From positions 1-6,613 of the forward strand of contig CAMIIY010000113.1 in NCBI GenBank assembly GCA_946221045.1: a DNA stretch of 6,613 bases, read 5' to 3'. Positions 1 through 5,553 of this stretch are shown here, piece after piece (the first letter of the stretch is position 1; each line of letters starts with the position of its first letter). Source of the DNA: an uncultured Oceanospirillaceae bacterium (GTDB lineage Bacteria > Pseudomonadota > Gammaproteobacteria > Pseudomonadales > Balneatricaceae). A model generated the notes under the pieces. It saw only the letters and a program-made list of their open reading frames with translations. It ran no database searches and was not told the origin of the DNA. The translations under genes and the position numbers were made by a program.

Positions 1-51
1 GGCCGCCTGAATCAGGCCCGGTTGATGTAACTGTTTGAGGGCAGCGATCAT
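1..51 (-). CDS. 5' end of a gene coupled to the GTPase-Roadblock gene (partial; possibly Roadblock/LC7)
   Basis: Only the first 17 codons are visible, reading MIAALKQLHQPGLIQAA, and the frame runs open off the left edge. The ATG (51-49) overlaps the TGA stop of the GTPase gene as ATGA. A GGAG ribosome-binding site (61-58) lies 6 bases upstream, inside the end of the GTPase gene. The overlap plus this site makes a real, translationally coupled gene likely. The pattern of a short helix followed by Pro-Gly, a hydrophobic residue and Ala-Ala resembles the opening of Roadblock/LC7 domains, and it loosely resembles residues 212-226 of the upstream protein. That reading rests on very few residues. 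No function can be assigned with confidence. Confidence 0.6.
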   Translation of the reverse strand, partial: MIAALKQLHQPGLIQAA

Positions 52-1001
52 TCGTTACTCCACTGCAGCAGGTCAGCCGCTTGCTGTTTAAGTACATTCA
101 GCGTGAGAGAGGGTTCAGAGCAAAGACCCAAAGCATGTTCGGTATCAACAAACACAGACAGGGTTTCTTCACCTTCACCACAGAGCACCAGATTATCAAT
201 CGACCCCATAAATGCGGCTTTTTTCTCAAGTGCCGAAATCAGGTTTGCCATCGAGCAAAGCAATTCTTTTTTGATCTCGCTTTTGATGGTTGAGTCCACA
301 ATTTTACGTTCCGCATCCAGATACATGGCAGAGGTAATTCCGCGGGTATTGACGGCAGCCTGCAGCAATGGCACTTGATTCACCCCGTCTGGCTGTTCAA
401 CCGAAGCTTCCGGCAGGTCCGGCTGCTTACTGTCTAACCGGGCACCAATGCTCTCCCAGTCCAGACCTGAAACCTCAGCACCCACCAGCTCCTGTAAGAC
501 CCCCAGCACCGAGGAAGGCACACGTGCATCAATAAACATGACCGTTGTAAATACACCCATATCCTTGAGCACCCGCTGATAATGCTGCAGATCAGGTTGA
601 GCACGCAGATCGGAATGGGTCACTGCAATGATCATGCGACGGCGCACGATAAAATCACGAAACTCTTCCAGGTAAAATTTAATATCGCGGAAAGGGTCTT
701 TACGGGTGTTATCCACCAGCAGGATCATGCCGATGGCATCATGCGCCAGATCGCTCATCATCAGTTCCCACATGAACTTGAAGCGTTCCTGGCCCGGCGT
801 ACCATAGAGATGCATGCGCGCGGTGTTATCGAGCTCCAGCACCCCATAGTCCATGGCAATGGTGGTGGTGCGCTTGCGACGAATCGCAGAATCACTGACA
901 TTGGCGTCCGTATCGACGGTATCAATGTCGCTCAGAGATCGGATGGCAGTTGTTTTCCCCGAAGCCACTGACCCGGTAAACAGCACCTTAAAATCTTTCA
1001 T
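48..1001 (-). CDS. MglA/COG2229-like small GTPase fused to a C-terminal Roadblock/LC7 domain
   Basis: This 317-residue cytoplasmic protein has two parts. Residues 1-175 are a Ras-like GTPase of the COG2229 type: P-loop GSVASGKT (10-17), switch I threonines in RTTTIAMDYG (44-53), a G3 loop YGTPGQERF (66-74), a THSD (128-131) in the G4 position and DAR (158-160) in the G5 position. Gly67 stands where classical Ras proteins have the DxxG aspartate; the GTPGQ form is usual in this bacterial family. A linker of about 35 residues leads to residues 210-315, which fit the Roadblock/LC7 pattern (hydrophobic strand GITSAMYLD, long helix around 240-262, strands 268-287, final helix). In MglA/MglB systems the Roadblock protein is the GTPase-activating partner, and in actinomycete conservons Roadblock and GTPase are separate proteins. 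Here they are joined. The start is supported by AGGGAG (1013-1008), 6 bases from the ATG. The fold is well supported; a role in polarity, motility or signalling is inference. Confidence 0.9.
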   Translation of the reverse strand: MKDFKVLFTGSVASGKTTAIRSLSDIDTVDTDANVSDSAIRRKRTTTIAMDYGVLELDNTARMHLYGTPGQERFKFMWELMMSDLAHDAIGMILLVDNTRKDPFRDIKFYLEEFRDFIVRRRMIIAVTHSDLRAQPDLQHYQRVLKDMGVFTTVMFIDARVPSSVLGVLQELVGAEVSGLDWESIGARLDSKQPDLPEASVEQPDGVNQVPLLQAAVNTRGITSAMYLDAERKIVDSTIKSEIKKELLCSMANLISALEKKAAFMGSIDNLVLCGEGEETLSVFVDTEHALGLCSEPSLTLNVLKQQAADLLQWSNE

Positions 1002-1007
1002 TTACAG

Positions 1008-1013
1008 CTCCCT
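1008..1013 (-). promoter_or_regulatory. ribosome-binding site of the GTPase-Roadblock gene
   Basis: AGGGAG on the minus strand ends 6 bases before the ATG at 1001. It is a near-consensus Shine-Dalgarno site and fixes this start. Confidence 0.7.
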
Positions 1014-1111
1014 GACGGTGTACACCAGACATGCAAAGAGTCGCGTAAACTCAACTATATAAAAATCTTAAACCGCGCACCGCCTGCTCAACAAGCCAAG
1101 CATGTTATTTA

Positions 1112-1138
1112 TCAGCGATTTTTGCCTGTCTCAGCGAT
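1112..1138. repeat. 8-base direct repeat in the leader region of the GTPase gene
   Basis: TCAGCGAT occurs at 1112-1119 and again at 1131-1138 on the plus strand (ATCGCTGA on the minus strand), 19 bases apart, or just under two helical turns. It lies about 110-140 bases upstream of the GTPase start, in a 211-base stretch (1002-1212) without a convincing gene. It could be a regulator binding site or chance. An AT-rich patch at 1054-1070, including TATAGT on the minus strand (1059-1054), might serve as a -10 element, but I found no good -35 at the right distance. Confidence 0.3.
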
Positions 1139-1193
1139 CTGACCATAGATCCTGTAAAGTATCGGCCAAAGGCCCGGCAGCTCAAGTACCCGC

Positions 1194-1209
1194 TATAAGA
1201 ATTCTTGTA
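1194..1209. repeat. short palindrome just after the dipeptidase stop codon
   Basis: AAGAATTCTT (1197-1206) is a perfect 10-base palindrome. After one mismatched pair, two further matched pairs on each side extend it to 1194-1209. It begins 3 bases after the dipeptidase stop. There is no T-tract, so it is not an intrinsic terminator. It may be a chance palindrome or a protein-binding site. Confidence 0.3.
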
Positions 1210-1212
1210 AGA

Positions 1213-1836
1213 TCAGGCAATTGGAATATCAAAATAGGTGTTTGGATAAGGCTCGTCTGCCAATGTAAAGTGCCACCATTCATGATGAAAAGGCACAAAA
1301 CCATGGCGCTCCATCACCTCTCGAAGCAGCAAACGATTGGCACTGGCCTGTGCACTGACGTCTGTGCTGTCGATCCATGACCGGGTACCAAAGAAATCGA
1401 ACCGGGTACCCATATCCAGCTCTTCAGACCGATCAAGGCTGATCAGCGTCAGATCCACTGTGCTACCCCGGCTATGACTGGAACGGGCCAGCAGGTAACC
1501 CTGGGTGAACAGCTCTTCCGCTTTCAGACCCGGGTAATACTGCGCGGCCAGCACAGGGTCCGTTGCTCCCTGAGTCCAGCGCAGGAAGTGATTAACCGCG
1601 CGCTGAGGCCGATACGCATCAAACACCTTCAGACCCAGTCCCGCGCTATTCAGCTCATGCTGCACAGCCTGCAGGGCCTGAGCAGCTGGCGCCGTTAACC
1701 AGGCTTGATTGGCCGAATAACCCTCAATCGGCTCACCGACAAAGTTATCTGCAGAAGCATATTTCAGATCGACCACAAGGCCAGGAATCAGGGATTTGAT
1801 ATCGACAAATAATTCAGAAAGTATGTACTTACTCAC
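1213..1836 (-). CDS. ddpX: D-alanyl-D-alanine dipeptidase, VanX/DdpX type (peptidase family M15D)
   Basis: The gene encodes a zinc D,D-dipeptidase that hydrolyses D-Ala-D-Ala. With the GTG start at 1836 it is 207 residues, close to VanX (about 202). Visible signatures are DAYRPQRAVN (73-82), SSHSRGSTVDLTL (119-131) and EWWHF followed by DEPYPNTYFD (186-203). Zinc ligands are His121, Asp128 and His189, the catalytic base is Glu186 and the transition-state Arg is Arg76. All sit five positions after their VanX counterparts, so the active site is complete. No signal peptide is seen, so the enzyme should be cytosolic. A longer frame begins with TTG at 1860 but lacks a usable ribosome-binding site. 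GTG 1836 overlaps the pgeF stop (GTGAGTAA), suggesting coupling; the AGG at 1848-1846 is a weak, distant site. No vanH, vanA, vanR or vanS lies nearby, which argues for dipeptide salvage or wall turnover instead of glycopeptide resistance. The exact physiological role is inferred. Confidence 0.93.
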   Translation of the reverse strand: MSKYILSELFVDIKSLIPGLVVDLKYASADNFVGEPIEGYSANQAWLTAPAAQALQAVQHELNSAGLGLKVFDAYRPQRAVNHFLRWTQGATDPVLAAQYYPGLKAEELFTQGYLLARSSHSRGSTVDLTLISLDRSEELDMGTRFDFFGTRSWIDSTDVSAQASANRLLLREVMERHGFVPFHHEWWHFTLADEPYPNTYFDIPIA

Positions 1837-2581
1837 AATAAACAGCCTGATTTTTCTCAATCCATATCAGGCTCGCCATGCGGCCTGTCTTCCCCTCACG
1901 CCGGTAGGAATAGAAACGCCCGGCATCGCTGTAGGTACAAAACTGGCCACCTGAAATATGTTTCACACCGGCACACTCAAGCTTCAGGCGCGCCAAATGA
2001 TATAGATCTGCCAGATATTTCCCGGGCCGGTCCAGCGTCCTAAACCCCTCAGCAAACACACTATCAAGACCGATAAATGCTTCCCGCACCTCAGCACCCA
2101 CCTCAAACGCAGCCGGACCAATGGCTGGGCCCAACCAGGCCAGTACCGCTTCACCGGGTGTAAAGGTCTTCAGTGTGGCCTCCAGCACCCCCAGTTGCAG
2201 GCCACGCCAGCCGGCATGCGCTATCGCCACCTGAGTCCCCGTTTCATTGGTGAACAAGACGGGCAAACAGTCTGCTGTCATCACAATACAGGCCAGCCCG
2301 GTTTCATCTGTCCAGCAAGCATCGGCCTGCGGAACAGTGCCGTTATCAGACGCCTTCACCACCTCAACACCATGCACCTGATTGAGCCATTGTGGTGCCC
2401 GGTTGAGTCGGAGAGTTTGCAATAACGACCGACGGTTTTGCTCAACATCAACCATCCGATCCCCAACATGGTCTCCCAGGTTCAGGCTGTTGTAAGGTGG
2501 TTCACTCACCCCGCCTACACGGGTCGTGGTCAACGCTTTTACATGTGCAGGGGCATGCCAGTCGGGTAGAATAAATTCCAT
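1829..2581 (-). CDS. pgeF: peptidoglycan editing factor PgeF (YfiH/LACC1 family)
   Basis: This 250-residue cytosolic protein belongs to the YfiH/DUF152/LACC1 family. The E. coli member keeps L-Ser out of the first position of the muropeptide stem; related proteins show copper-dependent polyphenol oxidase or purine-nucleoside phosphorylase/deaminase activity. Family marks are all present: TTTRVGGVSEPPYNSLNLG (18-36), NQVHG with His70, TADCLPV with Cys105, AHAGWRG with His122 and Arg126, and the C-terminal FCTYSDAGRFYSYRREG block (214-230). His70, Cys105 and His122 form the metal site. Length is normal. The gene starts 4 bases after the rluD stop, with only a purine-rich stretch ahead of the ATG, so translation probably depends on ribosomes leaving rluD. 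Its last 8 bases overlap the dipeptidase start. rluD-pgeF adjacency is conserved in many gammaproteobacteria. Confidence 0.96.
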   Translation of the reverse strand: MEFILPDWHAPAHVKALTTTRVGGVSEPPYNSLNLGDHVGDRMVDVEQNRRSLLQTLRLNRAPQWLNQVHGVEVVKASDNGTVPQADACWTDETGLACIVMTADCLPVLFTNETGTQVAIAHAGWRGLQLGVLEATLKTFTPGEAVLAWLGPAIGPAAFEVGAEVREAFIGLDSVFAEGFRTLDRPGKYLADLYHLARLKLECAGVKHISGGQFCTYSDAGRFYSYRREGKTGRMASLIWIEKNQAVYCE

Positions 2582-2585
2582 CGTC

Positions 2586-3548
2586 TTAGTCTTCAGCCCG
2601 TTCCTTATCGGCTTTAAGCAAGGCTAACAACTGCTGCATATCGTCGGGCAAATCAATTTCCCATGACACCAGCTCACCCGTTTCAGGGTGCCAGAGTTCG
2701 AGTTTTTTCGCATGCAACGCCTGGCGCTGAAAATTGCGTAGCCCCTCCTGTAGCGATTCACTGATGCTTTTCGGCAGTCTGAAACGCCCGCCATACAGCT
2801 GATCACCCACCAGTGGATAGTTAATATGCGACATATGCACACGAATCTGATGGGTGCGGCCAGTCTCCAGCTTCAGCCGGATATGGGTATGTGCCCGAAA
2901 TTTTTCCAATACCCGATAGTGAGTGATCGCCTCTTTACCAACCCCCACCACGGCCATTTTCTGGCGGTTTTTGGAATGACGCCCCATGGGTTCATCCACT
3001 GTCCCGCCACCGGTCATCACTTTATGAACAATGGCCTCATATTCACGGCCCATATCCCGTTCCTGCAATTGAGAAACGAGCTCGGTCTGGGCCGGGATGG
3101 TTTTCGCTACCACCATCAGGCCAGTGGTATCCATATCCAGACGATGCACAATGCCCGCGCGCGGGACCTGACCAATTTCCGGACAGTGATGCAACAGGGC
3201 ATTGAGCAGGGTGCCATCATGATGGCCGGCTGCCGGATGCACCACCAATCCTGCCGGCTTATTGATGACCAGAATTGCATCATCTTCATAGACGATATTC
3301 AGTGGAATATCCTGCGCCTGATGATTTTCAATCATCTCCAGCGTTGCATTCAGAGACAGCTCTTCGCCGCCCACCAGCTTATCCCGTGGCCGACGCACCG
3401 CGCCATCCACCTTAAGAGAACCATCTTTTATCCAGCCCTGAAGGCGGGATCGGGAATAATCAGGGAACAATTTTGAAACTGCCTGATCCAAACGCTGACC
3501 TATCAGGTCATCGGTAACTGAGGCAGAAAGATTTATATGGTCGGTCAT
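2586..3548 (-). CDS. rluD: 23S rRNA pseudouridine(1911/1915/1917) synthase RluD
   Basis: RluD converts three uridines in helix 69 of 23S rRNA to pseudouridine, at the decoding-centre bridge between ribosomal subunits. The 320-residue protein has an N-terminal S4 RNA-binding domain (about 15-70, with GQRLDQAVSKLFPDYSRSRL at 17-36) and an RluA-type catalytic domain. Its motif HRLDMDTTG (135-143) carries the catalytic Asp138. Other conserved blocks are INKPAGLVVHP (95-105), GREYEA (167-172), RHSKNRQKM (190-198) and GRTHQIRVHM (230-239). I chose ATG 3548 over the in-frame GTG two codons upstream. AGGTG (3556-3552) sits just before the ATG and contains that GTG, and the resulting MTDHINLSASV N-terminus matches the E. 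coli protein in length. It is the first gene of the rluD-pgeF-ddpX operon and is divergent from bamD, an arrangement common in this class. Confidence 0.97.
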   Translation of the reverse strand: MTDHINLSASVTDDLIGQRLDQAVSKLFPDYSRSRLQGWIKDGSLKVDGAVRRPRDKLVGGEELSLNATLEMIENHQAQDIPLNIVYEDDAILVINKPAGLVVHPAAGHHDGTLLNALLHHCPEIGQVPRAGIVHRLDMDTTGLMVVAKTIPAQTELVSQLQERDMGREYEAIVHKVMTGGGTVDEPMGRHSKNRQKMAVVGVGKEAITHYRVLEKFRAHTHIRLKLETGRTHQIRVHMSHINYPLVGDQLYGGRFRLPKSISESLQEGLRNFQRQALHAKKLELWHPETGELVSWEIDLPDDMQQLLALLKADKERAED

Positions 3549-3668
3549 TTGCACCTGTCAGATATTTCAGGAGGCTTTGGCTTACAGAACGGTTGTGTTT
3601 AAATAGGCCGTTAAATTCTTTGCCAGTATACCTTATATCCGGCTAGGGACCGCATCAGGATCAACGAC
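3549..3668. promoter_or_regulatory. divergent promoter region between rluD and bamD
   Basis: These 120 bases separate two divergent genes and must supply promoters for both. For bamD, TATATC (3634-3639) with TTAAAT (3611-3616) at 17-base spacing is a plausible but imperfect sigma70 pair. For rluD, TATACT on the minus strand (3630-3625) is a good -10 match with a poor -35. The two candidates almost abut around the palindrome GTATAC (3626-3631), so polymerases might compete. The bamD ribosome-binding site AGGA (3657-3660) is 8 bases before its ATG. A second TTAAAT at 3599-3604 makes a 12-base-period direct repeat with the one at 3611. Confidence 0.4.
3552..3556 (-). promoter_or_regulatory. ribosome-binding site that decides the rluD start
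   Basis: AGGTG on the minus strand is followed by CAA and the ATG at 3548. It matches the anti-Shine-Dalgarno CACCT. The alternative GTG start lies inside this site and would have no site of its own. Confidence 0.5.
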
Positions 3669-4601
3669 ATGCCATTAACCAGAATAATTTCAATACTGCT
3701 ACTTAGCTTTGCACTCTCCGCGTGTTCGTGGTTCAAGGACAAAATACCGGAGCCTGATATCCCGGAACAGCAACTGTACGAAGAAGCGCTCCAGGCGATG
3801 GATCTTAATGACTGGGATCTGGCACTGGAAAAACTGCAGCTGCTTGAAGCCCGTTACCCCTTCGGCCGTTTCTCTGAACAGGCCCAGCTTGAGCTGATTT
3901 ATGCCTACTTCAATAACTATGAGCCTGAAGCAGCCCGTGCAGCAGCTGACCGTTTTATCCGTCTGCATCCAAACCATGAAAATGTTGATTATGCCTACTA
4001 CCTCAAAGGTCTGACCGCGTTTGAGCAGGATCGCTCATGGATCTCCAGCTACCTGCCTGTAGACGACAGCAAGCGTGACCCAGGGGCAGCGCTGGATTCC
4101 TTCGAAAGCTTTAACCAGCTCGTCACCCGATACCCCGACAGCCAGTTCTCACCCGATGCGCAGAAACGCATGGTGTACCTGAAAAACCGTCTGGCGGCTT
4201 ATGAAGTGCATGTAGCCCGTTACTATATCAAGCGCGGCGCCTATGTTGCTGCGGTCAACCGTGGCCGCTATGTCGTTGAAAATATGCAGGAAACACCTTC
4301 ACTGGCCGATGCACTGGCCGTGCAGGTCGAAGCCTATACCCTGCTGGGACGACAGCAGTTGGCGGCTGATACACTGAGTGTGCTGCAGGAGAACTTCCCC
4401 GATTATCAGTACACGCCTGCCTACAAAGCAGAGAAAAGCCTGTTTGATGCAGCCACTTTCGATCTGTTCAGCGATACCGATGAGCCGCCACCGCCGGTGC
4501 TGGTCACAGAGTCCGCGCCAGCGCCAGATCGCAGCCTGTTTAGCAAACTCACCTTCGGTTTGTTTGATGATGAAGAGGATCAACCTGCTTCAGCAGAATA
4601 A
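3669..4601 (+). CDS. bamD: outer membrane assembly lipoprotein BamD
   Basis: BamD (ComL/YfiO) is the essential lipoprotein partner of BamA in the complex that folds beta-barrel proteins into the outer membrane. The 310-residue precursor has a short basic N-terminus, a hydrophobic stretch (6-16) and the lipobox LSAC ending at Cys19. Ser at +2 suits Lol-dependent transfer to the outer membrane. The mature part is helical TPR repeats: [13 protein letters not shown] with [13 protein letters not shown] spacing near 32-68, AYYLKG near 109-114, and [20 protein letters not shown] near 148-167, all typical BamD signatures. E. coli BamD is about 245 residues; the excess is a C-terminal tail (about 255-310), rich in Pro and acidic residues, in which [11 protein letters not shown] (262-272) and [11 protein letters not shown] (294-304) look like a duplicated motif. 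It is the only plus-strand gene here and ends at a strong terminator. Confidence 0.97.
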   Translation: MPLTRIISILLLSFALSACSWFKDKIPEPDIPEQQLYEEALQAMDLNDWDLALEKLQLLEARYPFGRFSEQAQLELIYAYFNNYEPEAARAAADRFIRLHPNHENVDYAYYLKGLTAFEQDRSWISSYLPVDDSKRDPGAALDSFESFNQLVTRYPDSQFSPDAQKRMVYLKNRLAAYEVHVARYYIKRGAYVAAVNRGRYVVENMQETPSLADALAVQVEAYTLLGRQQLAADTLSVLQENFPDYQYTPAYKAEKSLFDAATFDLFSDTDEPPPPVLVTESAPAPDRSLFSKLTFGLFDDEEDQPASAE

Positions 4602-4602
4602 G

Positions 4603-4628
4603 AAAAGGCACCCTTGGGTGCCTTTTTT
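4603..4628. terminator. bidirectional intrinsic terminator between bamD and nadE
   Basis: GGCACCC (4607-4613) and GGGTGCC (4616-4622) form a GC-rich hairpin, probably with a CTTG loop. It is flanked by AAAA (4603-4606) on the left and TTTTTT (4623-4628) on the right. It starts 2 bases after the bamD stop. Read on the minus strand it follows the nadE stop and ends in TTTT, so it can serve both convergent genes, with the stronger T-tract serving bamD. Confidence 0.9.
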
Positions 4629-4642
4629 ATTACGCGCATTTT

Positions 4643-5476
4643 TCAATCGTAAAGCGTCGGTATCGGCTGACGTTTGTGCTGTGTCCGCATGAAGATTTCG
4701 ATAATCTTCTGTTCAACCTCAGGCCCCGTCGGTTTGCCTTCAAGAAAATCATCAATCTGGTTGTAGGTTAAACCCAGCGCATGCTCATCGGCTTTTTGCG
4801 GGGCAAGGCACTCAAGATCGGCCGTAGGCACCTTATGCACCACTGCATCCGGCGCACCCAACGTCTGTGCCAACAGGCGTACCTGACGCTTGCTTAAGCC
4901 AAAGAGCGGCGCCAGATCGCAGGCGCCATCACCCCACTTAGTGTAGAAACCGGTTACATTTTCAGCCGAATGATCTGTTCCTAACACCAGCCCACCCAGA
5001 ATACCGGCCACCTCATACTGGGCCACCATGCGGGTACGGGCTTTGACATTGCCCTTGGCAAAATCAATCGCTGCTTCGTGGGCTGACAACAAACCGGTCT
5101 GATCCAGTGCAGAGAGCACCTGCTGATGAATACCATCGGCTCCGGGCTGCACGTTTACTACAACCGTTTGATCAGGGTTTATAAAACGCAGCGAGGCCTG
5201 AGCATCTTCCTCATCTTGCTGTGAAGCATAGGGTAAACGCACAGCCACAAAGGTGTAAGCCCTGTCACCGGTTTCCTCGCACAATTGCTCCGCTGCCAGT
5301 TGCGCAAGCCGACCACAGGTTGAAGAGTCCACGCCACCACTGATTCCCAGCACAAGATGCTTCTGGCCACTGGCACGCAGCGTGGCTTTAATAAAATCAA
5401 CGCGTCGCTGAATTTCGAACTGCGGGTCAATCTCTGACAATACCCGCATTTCGCGGATGATATCCTGAGCCTGCAT
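4643..5476 (-). CDS. nadE: ammonia-dependent NAD+ synthetase NadE
   Basis: NadE carries out the last step of NAD biosynthesis: nicotinic acid adenine dinucleotide is adenylated with ATP and then amidated with ammonia. At 277 residues it is the short, ammonia-using form and has no glutaminase domain. Marks include the PP-loop SGGVDSS (46-52), [10 protein letters not shown] (141-150), [19 protein letters not shown] (167-185), [10 protein letters not shown] (191-200), KVPTADLE (215-222) and [13 protein letters not shown] (230-242). An in-frame ATG at 5512 would add 12 residues. I prefer 5476 because GAGAGG (5489-5484) lies 7 bases upstream, the N-terminus then matches E. coli NadE, and the likely promoter -10 overlaps the upstream ATG. 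It lies 77 bases after thiO and converges on bamD. The neighbouring thiO is also a cofactor gene (thiamine), but no direct pathway link is evident. Confidence 0.96.
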   Translation of the reverse strand: MQAQDIIREMRVLSEIDPQFEIQRRVDFIKATLRASGQKHLVLGISGGVDSSTCGRLAQLAAEQLCEETGDRAYTFVAVRLPYASQQDEEDAQASLRFINPDQTVVVNVQPGADGIHQQVLSALDQTGLLSAHEAAIDFAKGNVKARTRMVAQYEVAGILGGLVLGTDHSAENVTGFYTKWGDGACDLAPLFGLSKRQVRLLAQTLGAPDAVVHKVPTADLECLAPQKADEHALGLTYNQIDDFLEGKPTGPEVEQKIIEIFMRTQHKRQPIPTLYD

Positions 5477-5483
5477 AGCACTG

Positions 5484-5489
5484 CCTCTC
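5484..5489 (-). promoter_or_regulatory. ribosome-binding site that decides the nadE start
   Basis: GAGAGG on the minus strand lies 7 bases before ATG 5476. The competing ATG at 5512 has no comparable site. Confidence 0.7.
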
Positions 5490-5510
5490 AAAGTTAAACC
5501 GATATCTGCC

Positions 5511-5538
5511 ATTGTAAGCGACCCAGCTGATGGGGCAA
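5511..5538 (-). promoter_or_regulatory. candidate sigma70 promoter of nadE
   Basis: On the minus strand, TTGCCC (5538-5533, 4 of 6 to consensus) is separated by 16 bases from TACAAT (5516-5511, 5 of 6). Transcription would begin near 5504, giving a leader of about 27 bases before ATG 5476 that includes the ribosome-binding site. Such transcripts exclude the ATG at 5512. nadE may also be read through from thiO, since no terminator lies between them. Confidence 0.5.
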
Positions 5539-5553
5539 CCGCCCAATCTCAAC

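Noticed and set aside
1098..1154. Small minus-strand frame MVRSLRQAKIADK with an AGGA just upstream
   Set aside because: It has only 13 codons, a Shine-Dalgarno spacing of 3 bases and no recognisable homologue; not supportable as a gene.
1164..1174. GGCC-AAA-GGCC inverted repeat as a terminator for the rluD-pgeF-ddpX operon
   Set aside because: The stem is only 4 pairs with a 3-base loop, and no T-tract follows on the minus strand.
1213..1836. Vancomycin resistance determinant
   Set aside because: The protein is VanX-like, but no vanH, vanA, vanR or vanS neighbours exist and it is embedded in a housekeeping operon; Gram-negative DdpX homologues are not resistance genes.
2826..3476. Long open frame on the plus strand opposite rluD
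   Set aside because: Antisense shadow of rluD: no recognisable family, odd Met/His-rich composition, and the minus strand encodes an unmistakable RluD.
3549..3574. CCTG/CAGG hairpin in the rluD leader that could hide its ribosome-binding site
   Set aside because: The stem is only 4 base pairs with a 10-base loop, too weak to claim as a regulatory structure.
3569..3604. Perfect AGGAGG on the plus strand followed by a 9-codon TTG frame
   Set aside because: The spacing to TTG is only 2 bases and the peptide would be tiny; most likely chance within the rluD/bamD intergenic region.
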